From Candidatus Krumholzibacteriia bacterium (GTDB lineage Bacteria; Krumholzibacteriota; Krumholzibacteriia; G020349025), in assembly GCA_035649275.1 (NCBI GenBank), contig DASRJW010000026.1:1-41703 (forward strand): a stretch of DNA of 41,703 nt, in the 5' to 3' direction. Each line of letters begins with the position of its first letter. The stretch's first letter is position 1. Both the position numbers and the translations under genes were made by a program. Below the pieces are notes generated by a model that saw only the letters and a program-made list of their open reading frames with translations, was not told the origin of the DNA and did no database searches. Positions 26,719 to 35,109 of the stretch are shown piece after piece.

Positions 26719-28230
26719 ATGGGGTACAACTCTCGCATGGAGACCACGGAGCCGAGAAACCTCGACGACGCTGCATGCTATCAGGCGCTGCGCACCCGGG
26801 ACGCCCGCTTCGACGGGCGCTTCTTCACCGCAGTGCTGTCCACCGGGATCTATTGCCGGCCCGTCTGCCCGGCGCGGACGCCGAAGCGGGAGAACGTCCG
26901 CTTCTACGCCTACGCCGCTGCCGCCCAAGAAGCCGGCTTCCGGCCTTGCTTGCGCTGCCGGCCGGAGACGTCGCCGGGCTCGACACCCTGGCTGGGCACG
27001 ACGACCACGGTGTCCCGGGCCCTGCGGCTGATCGCCGACGGCGCTCTCGACAGCGAAGCCGTCGGCGCTCTGGCAGCGCGTCTCGGTGTCGGGGAACGCC
27101 ATCTGCGGCGTCTGTTCCTCCGCCACCTGGGCACGACGCCGCGCACCCTGGGGCAAACGCGCCGGCTCGCCTTCGCCAAGAAGTTGATCGACGAAACGCG
27201 CCTCCCCGTGGGCACGGTCGCGGCCGCCGCCGGCTTCCGCAGCCTCCGGCGCTTCCACACCGCCTTCCGCCAAGCCTATCGCCAGCCGCCGCGGGCGCTG
27301 CGGCGCCGCAGCGCCCTGTCGCCCCGGGACTCGAGCTCCGACCTCACGCTCCGCCTCCCTTTCCGCCCGCCCTTCGACTGGGACGGCGTGCTGCGCTTCT
27401 TGTCCGCCCGGGCGGTCCCGGGGCTCGAAGCGGCAGCGCACGGCAGGTACCGGCGCAGCCTCAGGATCGGCGAGCAGCAGGCGCTGGTGCAGATCGAACC
27501 GGTGCGGGGGGAACACCATCTTCTCGCCCGCATCCGCCTCGCCGACGCGACGCTCCTCCTGCAAGTGGTGGAACGCTTGCGGCGTCTCTTCGATCTCGAC
27601 GCGGATCCCGAAGCGATCGCCCGCCATCTGCGGCGCGACCCGCGTCTGGCGCCGCGCTTGCGCCGCCGCCCGGGAGTGCGCCTCCCAGGCAGCGGCGACC
27701 CCTTCGAGGCAGCGGTGCGGGCCATCCTGGGACAGCAGGTGAGCGTCGCTGCCGCCACCCGACTCGTCGCCCGTCTGGCCGAGCGCCACGGGGAACCGTT
27801 GAGCCTCGACCAGAGCGGCATGGAAGAAATCCGCTTCGTCTTCCCGAGCCCGCAGCGACTCGCCGCCGCCGATCCGGCGGGATTCGGCTGCCCGCGGGCG
27901 CGTGGCGAGACCTTGGTGCGCTTCGCCCGCGCCGTCGCCGACGGACGCATCTCCTTCCAGCCGGCATCGCTGTCTGCGTTCGTCGAATCCCTTTGCGCCC
28001 TACCGGGCGTGGGGCCGTGGACGGCACACACCGTGGCCCTGCGTGCTCTCGGTGAACCGGACGCTTTCCCCGCCGGGGACCTGGGGCTACGACGCGCTCT
28101 CGGCAGCGCCGGCCGGCTCGCCACCCCGCGGCACGTCGAAGCTGCCGCCGAATCCTGGCGCCCCTGGCGGGCCTACGCGGCCATGACACTCTGGAACGGA
28201 GGATCGACGCATGCAGACGCGAAGCACTGA
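26719..28230 (+). CDS. Ada N-domain/AraC HTH/AlkA fusion: methyl-phosphotriester sensor and 3-methyladenine glycosylase
   Basis: 503 residues from an ATG at 26719; a second ATG at 26737 is equally plausible. The N-terminal Ada zinc domain has C46, C50, C77 and C80, the exact spacing of the E. coli Ada metal site, with the acceptor cysteine in GIYCRPVCPAR. An AraC-type helix-turn-helix follows (VGALAARLGVGERHLRRLFL, GTVAAAAGFRSLRRFHTAFR). The second half is an AlkA glycosylase with its N-terminal domain, ILGQQVSVAAATRL, the helix-hairpin-helix LPGVGPWTAHTVALRAL and catalytic D454. It senses DNA methylation, activates transcription and removes alkylated bases. The O6-methyltransferase domain is encoded separately by the overlapping next gene. 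Confidence 0.93.
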   Translation: MGYNSRMETTEPRNLDDAACYQALRTRDARFDGRFFTAVLSTGIYCRPVCPARTPKRENVRFYAYAAAAQEAGFRPCLRCRPETSPGSTPWLGTTTTVSRALRLIADGALDSEAVGALAARLGVGERHLRRLFLRHLGTTPRTLGQTRRLAFAKKLIDETRLPVGTVAAAAGFRSLRRFHTAFRQAYRQPPRALRRRSALSPRDSSSDLTLRLPFRPPFDWDGVLRFLSARAVPGLEAAAHGRYRRSLRIGEQQALVQIEPVRGEHHLLARIRLADATLLLQVVERLRRLFDLDADPEAIARHLRRDPRLAPRLRRRPGVRLPGSGDPFEAAVRAILGQQVSVAAATRLVARLAERHGEPLSLDQSGMEEIRFVFPSPQRLAAADPAGFGCPRARGETLVRFARAVADGRISFQPASLSAFVESLCALPGVGPWTAHTVALRALGEPDAFPAGDLGLRRALGSAGRLATPRHVEAAAESWRPWRAYAAMTLWNGGSTHADAKH

Positions 28231-28732
28231 ACTGGACAGCCCCATCGGCAAGTTGCGTCTCCTGGCGCGGGGCGACACGCTCTGCGCCCTGGAGTTCGTC
28301 GACCGCCGCGGCGGTGGTGCGCTCCCCAAGTCCGCCCAGCGCGCCGCACCGAGGACCGCTTCCGCCGCGACGCCACTTCTCGCCGCCTCGCACCCCGTGG
28401 TGCGGCGTCTGCGCGCCTACTTCGACGGTGACATCAAAGCCCTGGACGACATCGTCGTGGAGGCCGACGGGACGGAGTTCCAGCGGCGCGTCTGGCAAGT
28501 GCTGCGGCAGGTGAAACCGGGAGCGGTGATCTCCTACGGCGATCTCGCCCGCCGCGCCGGCAGCCCCGGCGCCGCCCGGGCCGCCGGTGCCGCGTGCGGC
28601 AGCAATCCGATCGCCGTCGTCATCCCCTGTCACCGTGCCGTCGGCGCCAACGGTTCTCTCACCGGCTACGGCGGTGGCATGGAGCGCAAGCGCTGGCTGC
28701 TGCGGCACGAAGCGGGAGAGCTCAAGCTATAA
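28211..28732 (+). CDS. ogt: Methylated-DNA-[protein]-cysteine S-methyltransferase
   Basis: 173 residues. The suicide acceptor C140 lies in IPCHRAVGANGSLTGYGGG, and the winged-helix recognition part is EFQRRVWQVLRQVKPGAVIS followed by YGDLARRAG. It directly reverses O6-alkylguanine by transfer to its own cysteine. The start overlaps the end of the Ada-AlkA gene by 20 bases, which makes a complete adaptive-response unit (phosphotriester sensor, glycosylase and alkyltransferase) under one transcript. It should be induced by the Ada-type activator, although no Ada box was sought beyond the intergenic region. Confidence 0.95.
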   Translation: MQTRSTELDSPIGKLRLLARGDTLCALEFVDRRGGGALPKSAQRAAPRTASAATPLLAASHPVVRRLRAYFDGDIKALDDIVVEADGTEFQRRVWQVLRQVKPGAVISYGDLARRAGSPGAARAAGAACGSNPIAVVIPCHRAVGANGSLTGYGGGMERKRWLLRHEAGELKL

Positions 28733-28786
28733 TGGGGCCGCTCTGGAAGCGCCGACGGTCCCACTCTGAGCAAACGAGTCCACTGC

Positions 28787-31240
28787 ATGCAGGATCGTGG
28801 AATCCAGCCTCCCAGGAACGGCGGTCCTTGGAGTCGCTGGGTGCGCGCCGGATTCTGGGTGTTCGTCGGGCTCCTTCTCTCGGTTCCACTGCATCTCGGT
28901 GTGCGGACGCTGCGCTCGCACCGGTCCCCGGCCACCGCATCGACCCCGCAGTTCGTGGGCAGCAACCGTTGCGCCGCTTGCCACGCCCCGCAGTTCGCGG
29001 CCTGGCGCCACTCGCACCACGGACTCGCCATGCAAGCCGCGGCGGACAGCACGGTGCGCGGCGATTTCGCCAACGCCGAGTTCAGCGCCGGCGGCAAGAC
29101 GACGCGCTTCTCCCGCCAGGGCGACAAGTTCCACGTCCGCACCGAAGGGCCCGACGGCGCCACGCAAGATTACGAAGTGACCTACACTTTCGGCGTCGAG
29201 CCCTTGCAACAATACCTGGTGCCATTTCCCGGCGGACGCTTGCAGTGCCTGCTCGTCGCCTGGGACACCGAGCGCCGGCGCTGGTTCGCTCTGCCGCATC
29301 AAGACGTGGCGACCTCGGATTGGCTGCACTGGACGCGCCCCGGCCAGAGCTGGAACACGATGTGCGTCGAGTGCCACTCCACCGGCGTGCAGAAACGCTA
29401 CGATCCGGAGACCGCGACGTTTCGCACTACTTGGTCGGAGATGATGGTGGGTTGCGAGGCCTGTCATGGCCCGGCGTCGTTGCACGTCGCCTGGGCGGAG
29501 AAACCGCCCGCAGCGCGCCCGGTCGCCGCCGATGCCGCCCTGGTGACGCGCACCTCGGGCCTCGGCCACCGCGAGCTCGTGAACCTCTGCGCCCCGTGCC
29601 ACACGCGGCGCTCCCAGTGGAAGGACATGGTGCGCCCCGGCGAGGACCCCCTCGATCTCTTCTACCCGACGCTACTCTCGCCGGGCGTCTTCCATCCCGA
29701 CGGCCAGATCCTGGAAGAGGACTACGAGGTCCATTCCTTCCTGCAGAGCAAGATGTACGCGAGCGGGGTCCAGTGCACCGACTGCCACGATGCGCACACG
29801 GGCAAGACCCTGGCGCAGGGCAACGAGCTCTGCGCCCGCTGCCACCGGGCCGATACCTACGACAGCCCGAGCCATCACTTCCATCCGAGCCCACGAGACG
29901 GCGCGACCCATCCCGGGGCGCAATGCACCTCCTGTCACATGCCCGGGCAGACCTACATGGGCGTGCACTTCCGCCGGGATCACAGCATGCGCGTGCCGCG
30001 GCCTGATCTCTCAGCGAGCCTTGGCACCCCCAACGCCTGCGCCGGCTGCCACGCCGACAAGACGCAGAGTTGGATGCTCGAGAAGTACGACGAGTGGTAC
30101 GGGAAGACGCGCAAGCCGCACTACGGCACCATCCTCGCCGCCGGGCAGGCGAATCCCACCGCCGCCGCGGGCGCGCTCGCCGCCCTCGCTCGCGACCGCC
30201 TGCACCCTGCCATCGTCCGCGCCACGGCGCTCGACTTGCTGGCGAGCGCCGCGGACACCGTCGTCAGCGCCACGCTCACGGCGGCGCTGCGGGACGCCGA
30301 CGCCCTCGTCCGGCGCACTGCCGCCAACCGGTTCGCGGCGAGCGAGCCGGCACGCTTCGCCCGCGCCCTGGTGCCGCTGCTGCGCGACCCCGTGCGCGGC
30401 GTGCGCATGGAGGCAGCAGCGCGCTTGGCCGAGCTGCCGCCGGGAACGCTCGTGGCCGACGACCTCCAGGCGCAGACGGGCGCCCTCGACGAATACGTCG
30501 CCGCGCAGAACTATCTCGCCGACATGCCGTCCGGGCCCTACAACCTGGCGAACCTGGCGGTGGCTCAAGGGAAGCTCGAGGAGGCGGAGAAGCAGTACCG
30601 GCGCGCTTTGGCCATCGACGAGCAGTTCTATCTCGCCGCCGTCAATCTGGCGCTTCTCCTCAACCGACAGGGACGCAACGAGGAGGCAGTGCTGCTCCTG
30701 GAGAGTGTGCACCGCGCTCATCCCGACTTCGCCGAAGTCGCTTTCGACCTGGGTCTGTTGCAGGCGGAGCGCGGCAAGCCGGAGGAAGCGAAGACGGCCT
30801 TGCGTGCCGCGCTGCGCGCCGATTCGAGCCTGGCGCCTGCGGCCTACAACCTGGCGGTGCTGGTGGGTGAGGCGCAGCCGGCGGAAGCCGCCGCGCTCTG
30901 CCGGCAAGCGGCGGCGCAGCGCCCCGCCGAGCCGCGTTATGCCTACACCCAGGGGTTCTACGCCTGGCGCGCCGGCGCGACGCAGGAAGCCGTCCAGGTC
31001 CTGGAGAAGCTGCTGCAGCGCGCGCCATTGTATGGTGACGCCGTGCTCTTGCTGCGCGAGATCTACACCCGGATGGGACGGGATGCCGAGGCCAGGGCAC
31101 TCGTCACGAGGACGCTGCAGCAACCGGGATTGCCCGCACCGCTGCGACAGAGCTTGGAGGCCGAGCCGGAAGCAGGATCCAGAGCGGCGCCGCCCGGAGC
31201 TCCATCGTCGCCGCCTCGGCTCGGCGCCCCGTCACCTTGA
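28787..31240 (+). CDS. Octahaem c-type cytochrome with HEAT-like and TPR repeats
   Basis: 817 residues. One N-terminal membrane anchor (AGFWVFVGLLLSVPLHLGV) exports the rest. Eight CxxCH haem sites lie at about residues 62, 193, 223, 268, 330, 349, 380 and 418, many followed by histidine-rich turns (WRHSHHGLAM). After residue 440 come HEAT-like helices (VRRTAANRFAASEPARFARA) and then at least four TPRs (NLAVAQGKLEEAEKQYRRAL and similar) to about residue 790. It should carry out periplasmic multihaem electron transfer or catalysis, with the TPR part docking a partner. It starts 54 bases after ogt. The family occurs as uncharacterised TPR-cytochromes; no quinol or nitrite-reductase signature was identified. 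Confidence 0.88.
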   Translation: MQDRGIQPPRNGGPWSRWVRAGFWVFVGLLLSVPLHLGVRTLRSHRSPATASTPQFVGSNRCAACHAPQFAAWRHSHHGLAMQAAADSTVRGDFANAEFSAGGKTTRFSRQGDKFHVRTEGPDGATQDYEVTYTFGVEPLQQYLVPFPGGRLQCLLVAWDTERRRWFALPHQDVATSDWLHWTRPGQSWNTMCVECHSTGVQKRYDPETATFRTTWSEMMVGCEACHGPASLHVAWAEKPPAARPVAADAALVTRTSGLGHRELVNLCAPCHTRRSQWKDMVRPGEDPLDLFYPTLLSPGVFHPDGQILEEDYEVHSFLQSKMYASGVQCTDCHDAHTGKTLAQGNELCARCHRADTYDSPSHHFHPSPRDGATHPGAQCTSCHMPGQTYMGVHFRRDHSMRVPRPDLSASLGTPNACAGCHADKTQSWMLEKYDEWYGKTRKPHYGTILAAGQANPTAAAGALAALARDRLHPAIVRATALDLLASAADTVVSATLTAALRDADALVRRTAANRFAASEPARFARALVPLLRDPVRGVRMEAAARLAELPPGTLVADDLQAQTGALDEYVAAQNYLADMPSGPYNLANLAVAQGKLEEAEKQYRRALAIDEQFYLAAVNLALLLNRQGRNEEAVLLLESVHRAHPDFAEVAFDLGLLQAERGKPEEAKTALRAALRADSSLAPAAYNLAVLVGEAQPAEAAALCRQAAAQRPAEPRYAYTQGFYAWRAGATQEAVQVLEKLLQRAPLYGDAVLLLREIYTRMGRDAEARALVTRTLQQPGLPAPLRQSLEAEPEAGSRAAPPGAPSSPPRLGAPSP

Positions 31241-31252
31241 CACCCACGCAGC

Positions 31253-31275
31253 GCGGGCGGGACGAATCCGCTCGC
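31253..31275 (+). terminator. Hairpin after the cytochrome gene
   Basis: A 9-bp stem with two G-U pairs in the plus-strand RNA (GCGGGCGGG with TCCGCTCGC) and a 5-base loop, 12 bases after the cytochrome stop, followed by a pyrimidine run. It lies between two convergent genes. It fits a weak intrinsic terminator for the plus strand; in the minus-strand RNA the two wobble pairs become mismatches. Confidence 0.45.
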
Positions 31276-31280
31276 TCCCT

Positions 31281-31850
31281 TCATTCGCGGGCTCGCTTCT
31301 TCCACTGCCAGAGCCCGGCCGTGACCGCTACGGGCAGGCGGTGCCCCCATTGCCGTGCCAGCAGGCACAGCTGCCCACGGTGGTGCGCCTCGTGGGCCAC
31401 GAAGTAGGTGAGGAAGTGTGCGAGATCGGTCGGAAAGTTCTGCCACGCGGCCGGGGGAACCGCGCCACCCCGCGCCATGCCGAGTCGGATCAAGTCGATG
31501 AAGCCTTCACTGCTGCGGGCGAGCGCCCGAGTCAACTCCGCCGGCCGAACCCGGCGTCCATCCACGTTCCTGGGTACCACCACCCCATGGCGCGCGCCCA
31601 GCATCTTGATCCACATGCAGCGGGCATTGTGGATGTGGGCCGCGATCATCCGCACCGTGCGGCGCGGAGCGCCGGGAACGGTCTTCGACCACAACTCGGG
31701 CGGGAGATTCTCGATGAGATAGGTGGTGACGCGGTGGTTCGTGCGCCAGGCGGCGATCCACGCCTCGCCGCCCTCCGGAGCTCGCGGCGCCCTCGTTCGC
31801 CTGGAGCGAAGCTTCGGCTTCGGGCGCTTTGCCGCTTTGCCTTCCGCCAT
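31281..31850 (-). CDS. DinB/YfiT-fold putative metalloenzyme
   Basis: 189 residues. A lysine/arginine-rich N-terminal tail of about 25 residues precedes a four-helix DinB domain. The family histidine positions appear as MIAAHIHNARCMW and YFVAHEAHHRGQLCLLARQW, the usual three-histidine metal site. DinB-fold proteins include thiol-dependent transferases (bacillithiol and mycothiol S-transferases), but the substrate here is unknown. It starts 8 bases after the decarboxylase stop and so ends the long minus-strand suf-linked cluster. Confidence 0.85.
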   Translation of the reverse strand: MAEGKAAKRPKPKLRSRRTRAPRAPEGGEAWIAAWRTNHRVTTYLIENLPPELWSKTVPGAPRRTVRMIAAHIHNARCMWIKMLGARHGVVVPRNVDGRRVRPAELTRALARSSEGFIDLIRLGMARGGAVPPAAWQNFPTDLAHFLTYFVAHEAHHRGQLCLLARQWGHRLPVAVTAGLWQWKKRARE

Positions 31851-31858
31851 GACTCCCC

Positions 31859-33358
31859 TCAGCAGGAGGGTTGCACGAGGGCCGCTTCTTCCTGGATGCG
31901 CTGCCAGGCCTCACGCACGTGGCGCTCTTCCGTCTGCGGCTGGCCGACACAGAAGCGGAGCACCGTGCGGTCGTCGAGGCGGGTGTGGGTGAGGTAGAGC
32001 TCCCCGCTCCGGTTCAAGCGCTCGAGCAGCTCCTGGTTGACCGCATCGCTACTGCGCAGGCGGAAGCACACCAGGTTGAGCGGCGGCGGGACGACGCACT
32101 CGAAACGCGGGTCCGCAGCCACCCAGCGCGCGAATTCCTGCGCCAGATGCACGGTGTGCCGCACGTGCCGGCGCAACCCCTCGACGCCGTACCAGCGGAT
32201 CACGAACCAGAGCTTGAGGGCCCGGAAGCGCCGCCCGAGCGGCACGTGCCAGTCGCGGTAGTCGATGACCTGTCCGGAGGCGGTGGCCTGGTTGCGCAGA
32301 TACTCCGGCAGGATGCCGAGAGCCCCGATCAGGCTGGCGCGGTCCGCGACGTAGAAGCAATCGCAGTCGAAGTTGGTCAGCATCCATTTGTGCGGATTGA
32401 AGCAGTAGCTGTCGGCGTGCTCGAGACCGGCGTGGATGCCGCGGAACTCGGGACAGAGCGCCGCCGTCCCCGACATCGCCGCGTCCACGTGCAGCCACAG
32501 GCCCTCGCGGGCGCAGAGACGGCCGATCGCCTGCACCGGGTCGATGGCGTTGGAGGAGGTCGTCCCCACGGTGGCGCAGACGAAGAAAGGCACGAGACCC
32601 AGGGCACGGTCGGCGGCGACGCGCCGCTCCAGCGCCTCCGGCCGCAGAGCGAAGCGCTCGTCCACTTCCACCAGCCGCAGCTTCTCGCTTCCCAGGCCGG
32701 CGATGCGCGCCGCCTTCTCTACCGACGAATGCGCCTGCGTGGAGGCATAGGCCACCAGACGGCCATCGCCGCCGCGCCGGTTGCTCTCGCCGCCGGTGGC
32801 GCGCTCCCGGGCGGCGAGCAAGGCGCAGAGCGTGGCGCTCGAGGCCGTGTCCTGGATCACGCCGCCGCCGGAGCCGCTGGACTTGAAGCGCGGCGGCAAG
32901 CCGAGCATGTCCACGACCCAGTCGAGGACATGGGTCTCCAACTCCGTACAGGCCGGACTCGTGGCCCACAGCATTCCCTGCACGCCGAGCCCGGAGGCCA
33001 GCAGCTCGCCGAGAATGGCGGGGCCGGAGACGTTGGCGGGGAAGAAGGCGAAGAAACTCGGCGACTGCCAGTGGGTGATGCCGGGAAGGATCTTCGTCTC
33101 CACATCGGCCAGGATGTTCGCAAAGGCCTCGCCGTGCTCCGGGGGCGCCGCCGGCAGACCGGCGCGGATCTCTCCCGGAGCCGCCCGGGAGAGCGCCGGA
33201 TAAGCGGCGACGCGCTCGAAGTAGTCGGCGACCCAATCGACGACGGCGCGTCCTTGCAGGCGGAACTCCTCGGGCGTCATGTGCACGGGTGGGTCCGTGC
33301 CCCCGGCGCCCGGCCGCACCGTGCCCTGCGACCCTGTCTGCGTGCCCTCCGCGTCCAC
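31859..33358 (-). CDS. PLP-dependent aromatic-L-amino-acid decarboxylase-like protein
   Basis: 499 residues from a GTG at 33358; an ATG at 33280 gives 473. Group II decarboxylase features are H210 (TQAHSSVEKAA), which stacks on PLP, the cofactor lysine K324 in FNPHKWMLTNFDCDC, and Y353 (PEYL) at the position of the catalytic loop tyrosine of human DDC. It also has DYRDWHVPLGRRFRALKLWF. Retention of this His and Tyr favours true decarboxylation over the aldehyde-synthase variants. It probably makes tryptamine, phenylethylamine or a related amine from an aromatic amino acid. The gene follows the secreted protein gene without a gap, in line with the suf cluster. Confidence 0.92.
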   Translation of the reverse strand: MDAEGTQTGSQGTVRPGAGGTDPPVHMTPEEFRLQGRAVVDWVADYFERVAAYPALSRAAPGEIRAGLPAAPPEHGEAFANILADVETKILPGITHWQSPSFFAFFPANVSGPAILGELLASGLGVQGMLWATSPACTELETHVLDWVVDMLGLPPRFKSSGSGGGVIQDTASSATLCALLAARERATGGESNRRGGDGRLVAYASTQAHSSVEKAARIAGLGSEKLRLVEVDERFALRPEALERRVAADRALGLVPFFVCATVGTTSSNAIDPVQAIGRLCAREGLWLHVDAAMSGTAALCPEFRGIHAGLEHADSYCFNPHKWMLTNFDCDCFYVADRASLIGALGILPEYLRNQATASGQVIDYRDWHVPLGRRFRALKLWFVIRWYGVEGLRRHVRHTVHLAQEFARWVAADPRFECVVPPPLNLVCFRLRSSDAVNQELLERLNRSGELYLTHTRLDDRTVLRFCVGQPQTEERHVREAWQRIQEEAALVQPSC

Positions 33359-34165
33359 CTATTGCACTTTCACCGAATCGGGGCTGGTGAAGACGCTGGC
33401 GGGCAAGGTGCTGAACGCCGCCAGCTTCCAGTCGGGCTCGCTCCGGCCGTGATCACCGGCCAGCATGATGTCTCCGACCTTCCGCCATGCCTTCCAGGGC
33501 ATGGTGAATTTCGGTTCCCCATCGCCCGCCTTCTCGTAGTAGGACCACTCGCTCACGAGCCGCGTCTGCTTGTCCACGAAGATGTCGTACTTGTTCTCCG
33601 GCGTCAGGCCGACGCCGGTGAAGGTGAGCTCGAGAACGTCGGCCGGCTTGCCGTCCTGCATGGCGCGCTCGCCGAGATAGCGCAGGCGCACCCCCGAGTC
33701 CTTGAGCTTGTACGGCATGAAGACCCAGTACGAATCGTTGGTCCACCAGGCGAAGCCTTTCTCCAGGCGCGTCTGCAGAGACTCCGGTTGCGTGACCTCG
33801 ACGCCCTTCTCCCAGACCCGGCCCTTGCGGGTCTGGATGTTCATGAGCACGAGCTTGTCACCCGCTTCGATGCGCACGTCACCGGTCCACTTGTTCCAAT
33901 AGTGCATGCGCCGGCCGAAGAAGAGCCAGCGCACGTAGTGGGTGTTGTCCCAGGCCGGACGCCCGCCCATGGCGCGCATCACTTCGTCGGCGATCTCCAT
34001 GGCGCGGGCATCCGAGGCGTCCTTCTGGAAGCCCGGCATGGCGGGGTTCTCCTCCGCCGGAGACGCCGCGGGATCGGCCGCGACCACGATGGCATCGAGG
34101 GAGAACGAGGCGAGGAACAAGGAAAGGGCGACGCCGGGATAAGTCCAGCGACTCGGCGTGTTCAT
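33359..34165 (-). CDS. Exported protein resembling outer-membrane lipoprotein-sorting fold
   Basis: 268 residues from an ATG at 34165 with AGGAGGTG 4 bases upstream. A signal peptide (YPGVALSLFLASFSLDAIVVAA) is followed by a beta-rich domain: ADEVMRAMGGRPAWDNTHYV, WLFFGRRMHYWNKWTGDVRI, KPADVLELTFTGVGLTPENK and YDIFVDKQTRLVSEWSYYEK. This looks like the LolA/LppX-like half-barrel seen in many uncharacterised exported proteins. A role in lipid or lipoprotein handling is possible but unproven. It follows sufT by 29 bases, so it is probably on the same transcript. Confidence 0.75.
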   Translation of the reverse strand: MNTPSRWTYPGVALSLFLASFSLDAIVVAADPAASPAEENPAMPGFQKDASDARAMEIADEVMRAMGGRPAWDNTHYVRWLFFGRRMHYWNKWTGDVRIEAGDKLVLMNIQTRKGRVWEKGVEVTQPESLQTRLEKGFAWWTNDSYWVFMPYKLKDSGVRLRYLGERAMQDGKPADVLELTFTGVGLTPENKYDIFVDKQTRLVSEWSYYEKAGDGEPKFTMPWKAWRKVGDIMLAGDHGRSEPDWKLAAFSTLPASVFTSPDSVKVQ

Positions 34166-34194
34166 GCTCCACCTCCTGGGTCGGGAGGTGCAGT

Positions 34195-34566
34195 TTACAT
34201 CATCCCGAGCTGCAGTTTGGCGGCCTCGGTCATGCGCTCCGGCGTCCACGGCGGTTCCCAGACCAGGTTGACGCGCGCCGAGGCGAGGCCTTCGATGCTG
34301 GCGATCTTGGTTTCCACCTCGCCGGGAAGGCTGCCGGCGACCGGGCACATGGGGGAGGTGAGGGTCATGGTCACCACCGCATGGCCGCCTGCGTCGACGG
34401 CGATGTCGTAGACCATGCCGAGCTCGTAGATGTTCACCGGGATCTCCGGGTCGAAGACCGTCTGCAAGATCGCGATGATCTGCTCCCGCAGCGCCTGCAG
34501 GTCGGCGCCGCCGGCAGCCCCGGGCTCCGTCGCCCGCTCCACCGGGTCCTTGGGTGCGCTTTCCAT
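34195..34566 (-). CDS. sufT: SufT-like MIP18/DUF59 Fe-S assembly protein
   Basis: 123 residues from an ATG at 34566 with GGAG upstream. The MIP18 signature DPEIPVNIYELGMVYDI and the conserved C74 in TSPMCPVAGSLPGEVE are present. Proteins of this kind help mature Fe-S proteins, particularly under high demand. The gene follows sufU by 35 bases and is commonly found at the end of suf operons, which supports the name. Confidence 0.9.
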   Translation of the reverse strand: MESAPKDPVERATEPGAAGGADLQALREQIIAILQTVFDPEIPVNIYELGMVYDIAVDAGGHAVVTMTLTSPMCPVAGSLPGEVETKIASIEGLASARVNLVWEPPWTPERMTEAAKLQLGMM

Positions 34567-34601
34567 GCTGTTCTCCGTCCGTTGGCGGCGCGCCGCCGCC
34601 C

Positions 34602-35057
34602 TCACTCCGTGCTGACCTCGCCGGCGCCGCCGTCGAGCGCCGCTTCCAGGGTGCGCCAGGCGAGGGTGGCGCACTTGACGCGGACCGGGAAGTCCTTGAC
34701 CCCGGAGAACACCGCCAGTTTCCCCAGCCGCGTCGGGTCCGACTTTTCGGTGCCCGTCAGCATCTCGATGAAGGCGGCGAGCAGTGCCTCCACCTCGTGC
34801 CGCGGCTTGCCCTTCACCGTTTCGGTGAGCAGCGACGCCGACGCCGTCGAGATGGCGCAGCCGCTGCCCTGGAAGCTGACATCGCGCACGATGTCCCCTT
34901 CGCAGTGCAGGAACAGGGTGAGCTTGTCGCCGCAGAGCGGATTGAAGCCCACAGACTGCGCGCTCGCTCCCTCCATGCTCCGGAAGTTGCGCGGGCGCCG
35001 CCCGTGATCGAGGACCACTTCCTGGTAGAGATCGCGCAGATCGGCGTTCACGAGCAT
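34602..35057 (-). CDS. sufU: SufU sulfur-transfer/scaffold protein
   Basis: 151 residues from an ATG at 35057 with GGAGAGG upstream. It is U-type, with C42 (NPLCGDKL), C67 (QGSGCAIS) and C129 (RVKCATLAW), plus D44. It has the insertion FIEMLTGTEKSDPTRLGKLA that marks SufU rather than IscU. SufU takes persulfide sulfur from SufS with the help of zinc and passes it to SufBCD. Its pairing with SufS here, with no SufE gene in sight, is the Gram-positive-type arrangement. Confidence 0.95.
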   Translation of the reverse strand: MLVNADLRDLYQEVVLDHGRRPRNFRSMEGASAQSVGFNPLCGDKLTLFLHCEGDIVRDVSFQGSGCAISTASASLLTETVKGKPRHEVEALLAAFIEMLTGTEKSDPTRLGKLAVFSGVKDFPVRVKCATLAWRTLEAALDGGAGEVSTE

Positions 35058-35109
35058 CGTCCTCTCCGAACTGCCGCCCTGGGGTCCGGCCCTTGCCGCC
35101 GCCTCTGCC

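Noticed and set aside
31871-34411. 846-codon plus-strand open frame
   Set aside because: It is antisense to the decarboxylase and the exported protein. It is a GC-rich shadow frame with no family features.
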